From the NCBI GenBank assembly GCA_963739085.1, contig CAVTZA010000004.1:248001-312000 (forward strand): 64,000 nucleotides of DNA. Reading direction: 5' to 3'. This stretch comes from DATFQE01 sp963739085. Lineage in GTDB: Bacteria > Actinomycetota > Thermoleophilia > Gaiellales > Gaiellaceae. Shown here piece by piece: positions 56,075 to 63,012 of this stretch (the stretch's first letter is position 1; the number at the start of each line of letters is the position of its first letter). The notes below the pieces were generated by a model. The model made no database searches and was not told where the DNA came from. It saw only the letters and a program-made list of their open reading frames with translations. The translations under genes and the position numbers were made by a program.

Positions 56075-56662
56075 CTAACGACTGTCCGAGAGGCCGGGCC
56101 GCGCTCGGCGGAGAATCTCCTCGACGACCGCTGTCTTCGCATCGGCGTAGTTCTGCACGAACTTCCACTCCCTGCGCGCGAGCTCGCGCTTCGCGTCCGC
56201 GTAGAGGCGGCGGTCGGCCTCGTCTTCGCGCAGCCGGTCACGGAAGGCCACCATGCGCTCGATCTCCGGACACCCGACCGAGAAGACGTGGAGGTTGACC
56301 GCCGGCGCGATCCCCCGGAGCAGGCGGTGCTCGAACCACCCCGGCTCGCGGATACGAAGGACGTAACCCGCCGCCTCGAGTGCCGGGACGTAGCCGGGCT
56401 CGTCCGCGGAGTCGGCGACGGCCAGAACGATGTCGATGCGGGGCTTGGCCGCGAGAGCTGGCACCGAGGTCGAGCCGACGTGCTCGAGCTGGAGGACGCG
56501 CTCGCCGAGAGCCGCTCTGATCCTCGTCGCCTCGAGCTCGTAGAGCGAGGGCCAGGCCGCGTCGTACTCGACGAGCTCGACCGGCCCGGAGAGCTGCTCA
56601 GGCTCGCCGATCGTGGCGGCGCGAAGCTGCTCCTCCGTGGTGGGCTCGTTCATCGGGGCCAT
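56075..56662 (-). CDS. GrpB/UPF0157 family nucleotidyltransferase-like protein
   Basis: 195 residues from the ATG at 56662 (a second ATG three codons on). The family signature LEHVGSTSVPALAAKPRIDI is near 63 and contains the nucleotidyltransferase-like GS and D-x-D. The C-terminus (EYADAK-like NYADAKTAVVEEIL) is typical. Role unknown; some members are fused to dephospho-CoA kinase. It lies 40 bp from the E1 alpha gene on the same strand. Confidence 0.9.
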   Translation of the reverse strand: MAPMNEPTTEEQLRAATIGEPEQLSGPVELVEYDAAWPSLYELEATRIRAALGERVLQLEHVGSTSVPALAAKPRIDIVLAVADSADEPGYVPALEAAGYVLRIREPGWFEHRLLRGIAPAVNLHVFSVGCPEIERMVAFRDRLREDEADRRLYADAKRELARREWKFVQNYADAKTAVVEEILRRARPGLSDSR

Positions 56663-56693
56663 CCTCGCATCGCGACGCGGGCCGCAGCCGGCC

Positions 56694-56861
56694 GGTGCCA
56701 GGCATGCGCACGAAAACGTCACGAACGATCCACAGCGCGGTTCGGGTCGTGGCGAGGCCTGCCGTGCGCGGGACGTGACTCGAACGCCCGACCGCCGGCC
56801 GGCGTGGCCATGCCCCCGGCGGTCGGCTCGCGGTGCCAGGCACCCGCACGAAAGCGTCACG
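56694..56861. repeat. Two 30-bp direct repeats flanking an 11-bp stem inverted repeat
   Basis: Copy 1 is 56694-56723 and copy 2 is 56832-56861, with three mismatches. Each begins GGTGCCAGGC and ends CGTCACG; copy 2 begins with the perfect palindrome GGTGCCAGGCACC. Between them CCGACCGCCGG (56788-56798) pairs with CCGGCGGTCGG (56816-56826). The block separates GrpB from the zinc-ribbon gene and contains no gene. It resembles a REP-like intergenic element. Confidence 0.6.
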
Positions 56862-56873
56862 GGTCACGCGCAG

Positions 56874-56879
56874 TACAGT
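56874..56879 (+). promoter_or_regulatory. -10 box TACAGT for the zinc-ribbon gene
   Basis: TACAGT ends 9 nt before the ATG at 56889, just downstream of the second 30-bp repeat. Confidence 0.45.
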
Positions 56880-56888
56880 GGCCGCACC

Positions 56889-57167
56889 ATGCCCCGGCCC
56901 CGCACGTGGATCCAGGAGGAGCGGCGCAAGACCCTCGGGGACTGGGTCGCGTTCTGCGCCGCCTGCGGGCACGTGCAGCGCTACTTCGAGGAGCTCGAGG
57001 CCGACCTGGCGGTCGACTGCCCGCAGTGCGGTGAGCAGCTGCGGTGGCGCTGCCCGGCGTGCGGGGCGCGCGTCGCCTCCGCGTTCGCGATCGAGTGTGA
57101 GGGCTGCGGCGCGGAACTGAGGCCGGACGAACACTTCGGCTCGCGCATCCGCAGGCGCGGCCGCTAG
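56889..57167 (+). CDS. Small double zinc-ribbon protein
   Basis: 92 residues with four CxxC pairs: CAACG near 24, CPQCG near 45, CPACG near 55 and CEGCG near 71, enough for two zinc ribbons. The N-terminus (PRPRTWIQEERRK) and C-terminus (GSRIRRRGR) are basic, suggesting nucleic-acid or ribosome binding. No specific family recognised. Convergent with the ASCH gene after 18 bp. Confidence 0.75.
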   Translation: MPRPRTWIQEERRKTLGDWVAFCAACGHVQRYFEELEADLAVDCPQCGEQLRWRCPACGARVASAFAIECEGCGAELRPDEHFGSRIRRRGR

Positions 57168-57185
57168 AAGCACGACTCCGCGCCG

Positions 57186-57536
57186 CTAGGACACCCTGAT
57201 CTCGGAGAAGCGGATCACCGTGACGGTGTCGTCGTCGGCCACGTCACGGTTGTAGAGCTGCCCGAGGAAGTTCGCCATCTCCTCGGTACGTCTGATCTCC
57301 GGGTTGTCGTGTTCGATCTCGCGTGGCGACAACTCCGCGAGCGTCTTCACCTCGACCTTGTCGATCACGGCGTCGAAGACGCGCTCACGCGGCCCGAACC
57401 GGGCTCCGCAGAGCACCTGGACGACCATGCCCTTCTTGTACTTCCGGGACTTGTCGCCCAGGCGGATCGTCGCCGTCTTCCGCCGGGAGCGCAGCTGGTC
57501 GGCGACCAGCGGGGAGTAGAAGTTGAGGGCGTACAC
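57186..57536 (-). CDS. ASCH domain protein
   Basis: 116 residues. The N-terminal block NFYSPLVADQLRSRRKTATI, followed by RLGDKSRKYKKGMVVQVLCG, matches the ASCH RNA-binding/hydrolase fold, in which the G/R-x-K-T-x-x-R motif lies in the cleft. ASCH proteins act on RNA or modified nucleosides (some are N4-acetylcytidine amidohydrolases). The C-terminal RDVADDDTVTVIRFSEI is typical of the archaeal-like subgroup. It follows the NUDIX gene by about 12 nt on the same strand, so the two may be an operon. Confidence 0.85.
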   Translation of the reverse strand: MYALNFYSPLVADQLRSRRKTATIRLGDKSRKYKKGMVVQVLCGARFGPRERVFDAVIDKVEVKTLAELSPREIEHDNPEIRRTEEMANFLGQLYNRDVADDDTVTVIRFSEIRVS

Positions 57537-57548
57537 GGCGGCGCCGCA

Positions 57549-57989
57549 TCATAAATCGTCGCTCCCGAGCTGCGCACGCGCTCGGCCGGCCATCTCCCGC
57601 TCGCCGCGGTACGCGAGCAGCCTCTCCGCCTCAGCGAGCGGCAGCCACCGCGCCTCGGCCACCTCTCGCCGCTGTGCGGGCTCGAGCTCGCCCAGGCGGC
57701 CCCGCGAGTAGCGGACGAGGTAGAAGCTGACGATCTTGAAGATGCGCTCCCCCGCGCGCGAGTACACGTAGCGGACGTCTCCGAGCTTCCCCAGGGACCG
57801 GCCTTCCGCGCCCGTTTCCTCGGCCACCTCGCGCAGCGCCGTCGCCTCGGGCGACTCGCCGCGGTCGACCAGGCCCTTCGGGAGTGCCCAAACGCCGGCG
57901 GGCTTCCCGTTCGGCCGGATGGCCGCGAACATCCACTCGCCTTTCAGGCGGCGGACGAGCACGCCTCCGGACGAGATCTCGCGAGGCAT
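57549..57989 (-). CDS. NUDIX hydrolase
   Basis: 146 residues. Complete Nudix box near 40-62: GLVDRGESPEATALREVAEE followed by TGA (G-x5-E-x7-R-E-U-x-E-E-x-G-U). The start (PREISSGGVLVRR) and WALPKG are typical of MutT/Ap4A-hydrolase-like members. Hydrolyses a nucleoside diphosphate linked to another moiety; substrate unknown. ATG preceded by TAGCGT at 6 nt. Divergent from groES. Confidence 0.92.
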   Translation of the reverse strand: MPREISSGGVLVRRLKGEWMFAAIRPNGKPAGVWALPKGLVDRGESPEATALREVAEETGAEGRSLGKLGDVRYVYSRAGERIFKIVSFYLVRYSRGRLGELEPAQRREVAEARWLPLAEAERLLAYRGEREMAGRARAQLGSDDL

Positions 57990-57995
57990 CGCAGC

Positions 57996-58001
57996 ACGCT
58001 A
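57996..58001 (-). promoter_or_regulatory. -10 box TAGCGT for the NUDIX gene
   Basis: TAGCGT on the minus strand ends 6 nt before the ATG at 57989, a leaderless arrangement. Confidence 0.5.
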
Positions 58002-58043
58002 CCAGCTTGTGACAAACGCGGCCAACCCGGAATCGGTAGGAGT

Positions 58044-58072
58044 TTGCTTTGCCAATGGCGAGCGGGTAAACT
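58044..58072 (+). promoter_or_regulatory. groESL promoter
   Basis: TTGCTT (58044-58049), a 17-bp spacer and TAAACT (58067-58072). Transcription should begin near 58079, inside the CIRCE-like element that follows. Confidence 0.65.
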
Positions 58073-58075
58073 GCC

Positions 58076-58102
58076 CTGGCACTCTTAGCTAGGGAGTGCC
58101 AG
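58076..58102 (+). promoter_or_regulatory. CIRCE operator (HrcA site) of groESL
   Basis: CTGGCACTC, nine bases, GAGTGCCAG: a perfect 9-9-9 inverted repeat. It keeps the GCACTC/GAGTGC core of the CIRCE consensus (TTAGCACTC-N9-GAGTGCTAA) with matched changes in both outer arms. It overlaps the predicted transcription start, so HrcA repression with release on heat stress is expected. Confidence 0.9.
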
Positions 58103-58137
58103 TACGTGTCACAAAGTCTGGACTGGAGGGTTTCTGA

Positions 58138-58455
58138 ATGGACCTACAGCCTCTGGGTGATCGCCTGATCGTCGAGGTGCTCGAAGAGGAGGAGCTGACG
58201 TCGAGCGGCATCGTGCTGCCCGACACCGCGAAGGAGAAGCCGCAGCGCGGCCGCGTCCTTGCAGTCGGCCCGGGCCCGCGCGACGAGGACGGCGAGTACA
58301 TCAAGATGGACCTCGAGACGGGTGACGAGATCATCTTCTCGAAGTACGGCGGCACGGAGATCAAGCTCGGCACCGACGACTACCTCATCCTCCGCGAGTC
58401 CGATGTGCTCGCGAAGGTCGTCGGAGACCGCGAGCCCGCCGGCGCAACCGCCTAA
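58138..58455 (+). CDS. groES: Co-chaperonin GroES
   Basis: 105 residues. Begins LQPLGDRLIVEVLEEEE; the mobile loop TSSGIVLPDTAKEKPQRG is at about 22-39; KYGGTEIKLGTDDYLILRES near the end is typical. The C-terminal extension (GDREPAGATA) is slightly longer than usual. Caps the GroEL chamber. It is 21 bp upstream of groEL and preceded by CIRCE. Confidence 0.98.
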   Translation: MDLQPLGDRLIVEVLEEEELTSSGIVLPDTAKEKPQRGRVLAVGPGPRDEDGEYIKMDLETGDEIIFSKYGGTEIKLGTDDYLILRESDVLAKVVGDREPAGATA

Positions 58456-58476
58456 CACCGAACGAAAGAGAGACAC

Positions 58477-60102
58477 ATGGCTCACAAGGAACTGAAGTTC
58501 AACGAGGATGCGCGCCGGTCGCTCGAGCGGGGCGTCAACATCCTGGCGGACGCGGTCAAGGTCACCCTTGGCCCGAAGGGGCGCTACGTCGTGCTCGACA
58601 AGAAGTTCGGCGCCCCGACCATCACCAACGACGGCGTCACGATCGCGCGTGAGATCGAGGTCGAAGACGTCTTCGAGAACCAGGGCGCCCAGCTCGTGCG
58701 CGAGGTCGCCACGGCGACGAACGACGTGGCGGGCGACGGCACCACGACGGCGACCGTGCTGGCGCAGGCGATCGTCCGCGAGGGCCTGAAGAACGTCGCT
58801 GCCGGCGCGAACCCGATGGGTCTCAAGCGCGGCATCGAGGCGGCCGTGGACGCGGTCGTCGCCGACCTGACCAAGCAGTCGAAGAGCATCGACGGCAGGG
58901 AGGACATCGCCCGGGTCGCCACCATCTCGGCGCGCGAGCGTGAGATCGGCGACGTGATCGCGGACGCGATCGAGAAGGTCGGCAAGGACGGCGTCGTGAA
59001 CGTCGAGGAGGGCCAGACGTTCGGGCTCGAGCTCGAGTTCACCGAGGGCATGCAGTTCGACAAGGGCTACCTGTCGCCGTACATGATCACGGACGCCGAG
59101 CGCATGGAGGCCGTGCTCGAGGACCCGTACATCCTGGTCGCGAACCAGAAGATCGGGGCCGTCAAGGACCTGCTGCCGGTGCTCGAGGCCGTGATCCAGG
59201 CGGGTCGCCCGCTGCTGATCGTCGCGGAGGACGTCGAGGGCGAGGCGCTCGCCACCATCGTCGTCAACAAGCTGCGCGGCACCTTCACCGCCGTCGCCGT
59301 CAAGGCGCCGGGCTTCGGTGACCGCCGCAAGCGCATGCTGGAGGACATCGGCATCCTCACCGGTGCCGAGGTGATCACCGAGGAGATGGGCCTCAAGCTC
59401 GAGAACACCAAGCTCACGCAGCTGGGCCACGCCCGCCGCGTCGTGATCACGAAGGACGACACCACGATCATCGACGGGGCCGGCGATGCCGAGGGCATCA
59501 AGGCCCGCATCAAGCAGCTGAAGTCCGAGATCGAGAACACCGACTCCGACTTCGACCGCGAGAAGCTCCAGGAGCGCCTCGCGAAGCTGGCCGGCGGCGT
59601 GGCCGTCGTCAAGGTCGGCGCTGCCACGGAGACGGAGATGAAGGAGAAGAAGCACCGCGTCGAGGACGCGCTGCAGGCCACCCGGGCCGCCCTCGAGGAG
59701 GGCATCGTCCCCGGCGGCGGCGTCGCGCTCCTGAACGCGATCGACGCCGTCAAGGTCGACAAGCTCGACGGTGACGAGCGGACGGGCGCGCAGATCATCG
59801 TGCGTGCGCTCGAGGAGCCGGTGCGGCAGCTCGCCGACAACGCCGGGCTCGAGGGCTCCGTCGTCGTCGACAAGGTCCGCCAGGCCCCGAAGGGCAACGG
59901 CCTGAACGTCGAGTCCGGCGAGGTCGAGGACCTGGTCAAGTCCGGGATCATCGACCCGACCATGGTCACCCGCTCGGCGCTGCAGAACGCCGCGTCGATC
60001 GCCAAGAACATCCTCACCACCGAGGCCGTCGTGGCCGAGGCTCCGGAGAAGGCAGGCGCGGGCGCCGGCGCCGGAATGCCCGACATGGGCGGGATGATGT
60101 AA
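58477..60102 (+). CDS. groEL: Chaperonin GroEL
   Basis: 541 residues, full length. ATP-binding GDGTTTATVLAQAI at about 86, conserved TLGPKGRYVVLDKKFGAPTI near 29, EEGIVPGGGVALL near 405, and a C-terminal glycine-methionine tail (MPDMGGMM). Folds client proteins in the cytoplasm with GroES. Transcribed with groES from the CIRCE-controlled promoter, followed by a strong terminator. Confidence 0.99.
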   Translation: MAHKELKFNEDARRSLERGVNILADAVKVTLGPKGRYVVLDKKFGAPTITNDGVTIAREIEVEDVFENQGAQLVREVATATNDVAGDGTTTATVLAQAIVREGLKNVAAGANPMGLKRGIEAAVDAVVADLTKQSKSIDGREDIARVATISAREREIGDVIADAIEKVGKDGVVNVEEGQTFGLELEFTEGMQFDKGYLSPYMITDAERMEAVLEDPYILVANQKIGAVKDLLPVLEAVIQAGRPLLIVAEDVEGEALATIVVNKLRGTFTAVAVKAPGFGDRRKRMLEDIGILTGAEVITEEMGLKLENTKLTQLGHARRVVITKDDTTIIDGAGDAEGIKARIKQLKSEIENTDSDFDREKLQERLAKLAGGVAVVKVGAATETEMKEKKHRVEDALQATRAALEEGIVPGGGVALLNAIDAVKVDKLDGDERTGAQIIVRALEEPVRQLADNAGLEGSVVVDKVRQAPKGNGLNVESGEVEDLVKSGIIDPTMVTRSALQNAASIAKNILTTEAVVAEAPEKAGAGAGAGMPDMGGMM

Positions 60103-60129
60103 CGAGCCCCGGAAGGGAGCTCGACTTCG

Positions 60130-60156
60130 AAAAGGGCCGGCTCAGCCGGCCCTTTT
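60130..60156 (+). terminator. Rho-independent terminator of groESL
   Basis: AAAAGGGCCGGC (from 60130) pairs with GCCGGCCCTTTT (to 60156) around TCA; the T run CTTTTCATTT follows. Located 28 nt after groEL. Confidence 0.9.
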
Positions 60157-60227
60157 CATTTCCCTCGAACGGGGGATCGGCCCTCGGCGCCAAGCGCCGA
60201 TACCTGGGGTACCCACCTCCTCCTCGT

Positions 60228-60254
60228 GAAACGGCCCTCAAACAGGGCCGTTTC
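60228..60254. terminator. Hairpin terminator of the cupin/sulfite-oxidase-like operon
   Basis: GAAACGGCCCT (60228-60238) pairs with AGGGCCGTTTC (60244-60254), loop CAAAC. On the minus strand it sits just after the cupin stop codon. A smaller inverted repeat CGGCGC-CAA-GCGCCG lies at about 60185-60199. Confidence 0.75.
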
Positions 60255-60259
60255 TCGTT

Positions 60260-60736
60260 TCAGGGGAGCTCGCCCGTCCAGTAGTCGACGTCGCTCTCGC
60301 GCTTCACCATCACCTTGTCGCGCTCGTCGCCGCTCCAGGCGCCGATCTTGTCGCTGTCGGGATAGACGGCGACCGACGGATCGTGCTTCGTCGAGAGCAT
60401 CAGCAGGCGCACGGTGCCTTCACCGCGGTTCGTCAGCTTGTGCGCGCCGTCGGGCCCCTCGACGAAGCAGACGACGTCGCCGGGCCCGAACGTCTCGTCG
60501 CCGCCCGGCCTGCGCACGGTCAGCGTGCCGTCGAGGACGATCAGCCACTCCTCGTTGCCGTACTCGTAGTGGTAGGGGCAGTTGCTCTGGCCGGGGCCGA
60601 GCTCGTAGATCGTCCCGCCGAGCCGCGAAGCGCCGATCGACTGGCCGAAGCGGAGATAGCCGGCGACATAGCCCGCCGGGTCGTCATCGTCGTGCTGGAG
60701 CTCGGCCGAGAAGAGGTTGATCCGCTCAGAAGGCAT
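60260..60736 (-). CDS. Cupin domain protein
   Basis: 158 residues. First cupin motif PYHYEYGNEEWLIVLDGTLT near 54-73, with two histidine/glutamate metal ligands, and second motif PGDVVCFVEGPDGAHKLTN near 89-107 with the closing histidine. Probably a small metal-binding cupin of unknown substrate. The C-terminus (YPDSDKIGAWSG) matches a group of cupins found beside oxidoreductases. The 5' end overlaps the upstream molybdenum-enzyme gene by 11 nt. Confidence 0.85.
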   Translation of the reverse strand: MPSERINLFSAELQHDDDDPAGYVAGYLRFGQSIGASRLGGTIYELGPGQSNCPYHYEYGNEEWLIVLDGTLTVRRPGGDETFGPGDVVCFVEGPDGAHKLTNRGEGTVRLLMLSTKHDPSVAVYPDSDKIGAWSGDERDKVMVKRESDVDYWTGELP

Positions 60737-61331
60737 AGCGCTCCTCTTTCCAGTAGTCCGCCTCGTTGTGGTAGCCGTAGCGCTCCCAGAAACCGGGTTG
60801 GTCGTGGTCGACGAGCTCGATCCCGCGGAGCCACTTGGCGCTCTTCCAGAAGTACTTGCTCGGGATCACGAGCCTGAGCGGCCAGCCGTGCTCGGGAGTC
60901 AGCGGGTCGCCGTCGGCCTCGTAGGCGATCAGGGCGTTCTCGTCTTGGAGCGCGCGCAGCGGGACGTTCGCCGTGAAGCCCTGCTCGGCGTGGGCGACGA
61001 CGTAGCGGCCGGCCGGCCTCGGCCCGGCGAGCTTCGCCAGCTCGCTCCAGTGGACACCGCGGAACCGGGCGTCGAAGCGGCTCCAGCGCGTGACGCAGTG
61101 GATGTCGAGCTCGATCTCCTTGCTCGGGAGCGCCTGGAGCTCGTCCCACGTGAGCGTGACGGGGCTCTCGACCTCGCCGAAGACCTTGAAGTCCCACGCG
61201 GCAAGATCCGTCTCGGGGACGGTGCCGGCGTGGAGCACCGGCCACTTCTCGGTCAGGTACTGGCCCGGCGGCAGCCGCGCTGGGTCGTACCCGGCGTCCG
61301 CGACCTTCTTCTCGGCCCGCGAGCGGAACAC
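60726..61331 (-). CDS. Sulfite oxidase-like molybdopterin oxidoreductase
   Basis: 201 residues, the short soluble form of the SUOX/YedY family. The molybdenum-ligating cysteine is C79 in LDIHCVTRWS; supporting blocks are DARFRGVHWSEL near 88, EQGFTANVPL near 115 and GWPLRLVIPSKYFWKSAKWL near 149. No twin-arginine signal, so it appears cytoplasmic, unlike MsrP. Substrate unknown. The GTG at 61331 is 6 nt after TAGGCT. Confidence 0.9.
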   Translation of the reverse strand: MFRSRAEKKVADAGYDPARLPPGQYLTEKWPVLHAGTVPETDLAAWDFKVFGEVESPVTLTWDELQALPSKEIELDIHCVTRWSRFDARFRGVHWSELAKLAGPRPAGRYVVAHAEQGFTANVPLRALQDENALIAYEADGDPLTPEHGWPLRLVIPSKYFWKSAKWLRGIELVDHDQPGFWERYGYHNEADYWKEERYAF

Positions 61332-61337
61332 GCGGCA

Positions 61338-61343
61338 AGCCTA
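61338..61343 (-). promoter_or_regulatory. -10 box TAGGCT for the sulfite-oxidase-like gene
   Basis: TAGGCT on the minus strand ends 6 nt before the GTG at 61331, a leaderless arrangement. Confidence 0.55.
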
Positions 61344-61386
61344 GCCACGGGCAAACCGGTTGCGAGGGGAGCCCGTAGGGACAGGG

Positions 61387-61818
61387 GTGAAGCGTTGGAT
61401 GTGGATCGCGTTCGCGGTAGCGCTCGGCCTGGTCTCGATGGTGCTCGTGGCCAGCTGCGGCGGCGGAGACGACGAGTCGAGCGAGGGCGGCACGACGACC
61501 ATCGGCGACGTGGCGGCCAACGACCACGGCTCGAAGGACGTGTCAGGCGAGAGCAAGGTCGAGGTGGAGCTCGACGACGACTACTTCGAGCCGACCGTGC
61601 TGGAGGGCAAGGCCGGGGAGCGCGTGACGCTCGAGCTCAAGAACGAGGGCGGCAGCGAGCACAACCTCACGATCGACGAGCTCCAGATCGACCAGGATGT
61701 CGAGCCGGGAGACGAAACCGAGCTCGAGGTGACCTTCCCGGACAGCGGCACGCTGACGTTCTACTGCAAGTACCACCGCGGCCAGGGGATGGCCGGGGCC
61801 TTCCGCACCGAGTCGTAA
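61387..61818 (+). CDS. Cupredoxin-domain lipoprotein
   Basis: 143 residues from the GTG at 61387. Lipobox LVASC with lipidated C24, an acidic/Ser linker, then a plastocyanin-like domain with a full type 1 copper set: H92 (EHNLT), C127, H130 (FYCKYH) and M135 (GMAG). An extracytoplasmic electron carrier or copper-binding protein. It is divergent from the molybdenum enzyme and could exchange electrons with membrane oxidases; that is inference. Confidence 0.9.
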   Translation: MKRWMWIAFAVALGLVSMVLVASCGGGDDESSEGGTTTIGDVAANDHGSKDVSGESKVEVELDDDYFEPTVLEGKAGERVTLELKNEGGSEHNLTIDELQIDQDVEPGDETELEVTFPDSGTLTFYCKYHRGQGMAGAFRTES

Positions 61819-61828
61819 CGCCCCGCCC

Positions 61829-61834
61829 TACACT
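61829..61834 (+). promoter_or_regulatory. -10 box TACACT for ygfZ
   Basis: TACACT ends 8 nt before the ATG at 61843. It supports that ATG as the true start although the frame breaks 16 codons later. Confidence 0.5.
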
Positions 61835-61842
61835 GGATCGAG

Positions 61843-62621
61843 ATGGCTGTCTCGACCCGTGCAGTCGCGCGTCGCCCGCGCGCCTTACGTACGCCGTGAG
61901 CGGGCGAGACGCGGAGGACTTCCTTCAGCGGATGCTGTCCAACGACGTCGCCGCGCTCTCCGAGGGCGACAGCTGCGACGCGCTGCTCCTGACGCCGAAG
62001 GCACGCGTGATCGCGCCCCTGCGAGTGTGGCGGCGCGGGCCCGAGGACTTCCTCCTGCTCACGGAGCCCGACCTCGGCGACGTCGTCCGAACGCAGCTCC
62101 TGCGTGCACGCTTCGCGGCCAAGTGCGAGATCGAGCCCGAGCAGCACACCTCCGTCGTGGTCTTCGGCGACGCGCACGGAATCGCGACCGACGACTTCGG
62201 CGCCCCTGCCGTCGAGGTGCTCGACGGCGACCTCGACGCGACCGTCTCGGACGAGGAGCTCGAGCGGCTGCGAATCGAGGCGGGAACGCCCCGCTTCGGC
62301 CGCGAGATCGACGATCGCGTGCTCCCGGCGGAGGCGGGCCTCGTGGAGCGTGCCGTGTCGTTCACGAAGGGCTGCTATCCCGGTCAGGAGCCGATCGCGC
62401 GACTCCATTACCGCGGCCGGGCGAACCGGCGCCTGAGCGTGCTCGAGCTCGACGCAGACCACGCGCCCGCCGCCGAGGCCGAGCTGGTATTGGGCGGCAA
62501 GGCGGTCGGCCGTGTCACGAGCTCGGTGCCGGGGCTGGCACTCGGCTACGTGAGGCGGGAGGTCGAAGACGGCGCGGCCCTCGAAGTCGAGGGACGGCGT
62601 GCCAGAGTCCGCCCGGCATGA
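61843..62621 (+). CDS. ygfZ: Folate-binding protein YgfZ/GcvT-like (frame broken near N-terminus)
   Basis: About 259 residues if one base is added at about 61885-61893. From the ATG the first 16 codons (MAVSTRAVARRPRALR) run in one frame and then meet a stop, while YAVSGRDAEDFLQRMLSNDV and the rest are in another. The diagnostic KGCYPGQEPIARLHYRG (K-G-C-Y-x-G-Q-E) is near 180. YgfZ assists Fe-S enzyme assembly or repair using folate. A GTG inside the second frame (about 61896) is the alternative start. The 3' end overlaps a partial tRNA copy. Confidence 0.85.
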
Positions 62622-62653
62622 TTCGAACATGGGACCTCTGCCTCCGCAGGGCA
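62610..62653 (-). pseudogene. Partial copy of the tRNA-Arg 3' half
   Basis: 44 nt match 62919-62962 of the intact tRNA-Arg with three differences. Two of these form a compensatory swap in the T stem, and one breaks a pair. The anticodon loop CTGCGGA and the 3' acceptor strand are kept, but no D arm or 5' acceptor strand follows. It overlaps the last codons and stop of ygfZ. Confidence 0.7.
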
Positions 62654-62916
62654 CGCCGCTGCCGTGTCGTTCCGCCCGAAGTCGCCTGAGTTCTGATCGT
62701 TACTGGCCTCGCGCTGGTTCGGGGACGAACGCCTGAACCGCAGGCCCGCAGCCGACCTGGAGGGCCAGCCCGAGCACGAGCAAGGCACGCTCCCCGTCTG
62801 ACGCGCACCGTCTGAGCGCTGCCGAGGTGTTTGGGCCACAACTGGGCCATGCTCACACTCGACCGCTGGCGCTGAACCCGCGACAGGAACAGGCGTTGTG
62901 CAGGGGGTTCAAAGGA
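62654..62916. other. Gene-free stretch between the tRNA remnant and the intact tRNA
   Basis: No convincing gene on either strand. Short open frames here have no recognisable domain, and one includes the tRNA remnant. No clean inverted repeats of an insertion sequence are seen. The interval bounded by two tRNA 3' halves has the form expected of a decayed integration, but no integrase is identifiable. Confidence 0.5.
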
Positions 62917-62989
62917 TGCGCCCGGCAAGATTCGAACTTGCGACCTCTGCCTCCGCAGGGCAGCGCTCTATCCCCTGAGCTACGGGCGC
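62917..62989 (-). tRNA. tRNA-Arg, anticodon GCG
   Basis: 73 nt with a complete cloverleaf. Acceptor stem GCGCCCG/CGGGCGC, D stem GCTC/GAGC, anticodon stem CTGCC/GGCAG, T stem GCAAG/CTTGC with TTCGAAT loop, discriminator A73. The seven-base anticodon loop is CTGCGGA, giving U33 and anticodon GCG, reading CGC and CGU. The arginine identity elements C35, G36 and A20 are present. CCA is not encoded. Most bacteria read these codons with ACG (edited to ICG). Confidence 0.93.
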
Positions 62990-63012
62990 GCGGCGACCTA
63001 GTGTAGCCGCGC

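Noticed and set aside
62515..62928. Minus-strand frame across the tRNA remnant as a possible integrase fragment
   Set aside because: No tyrosine- or serine-recombinase motifs are visible; translation includes tRNA-derived sequence.
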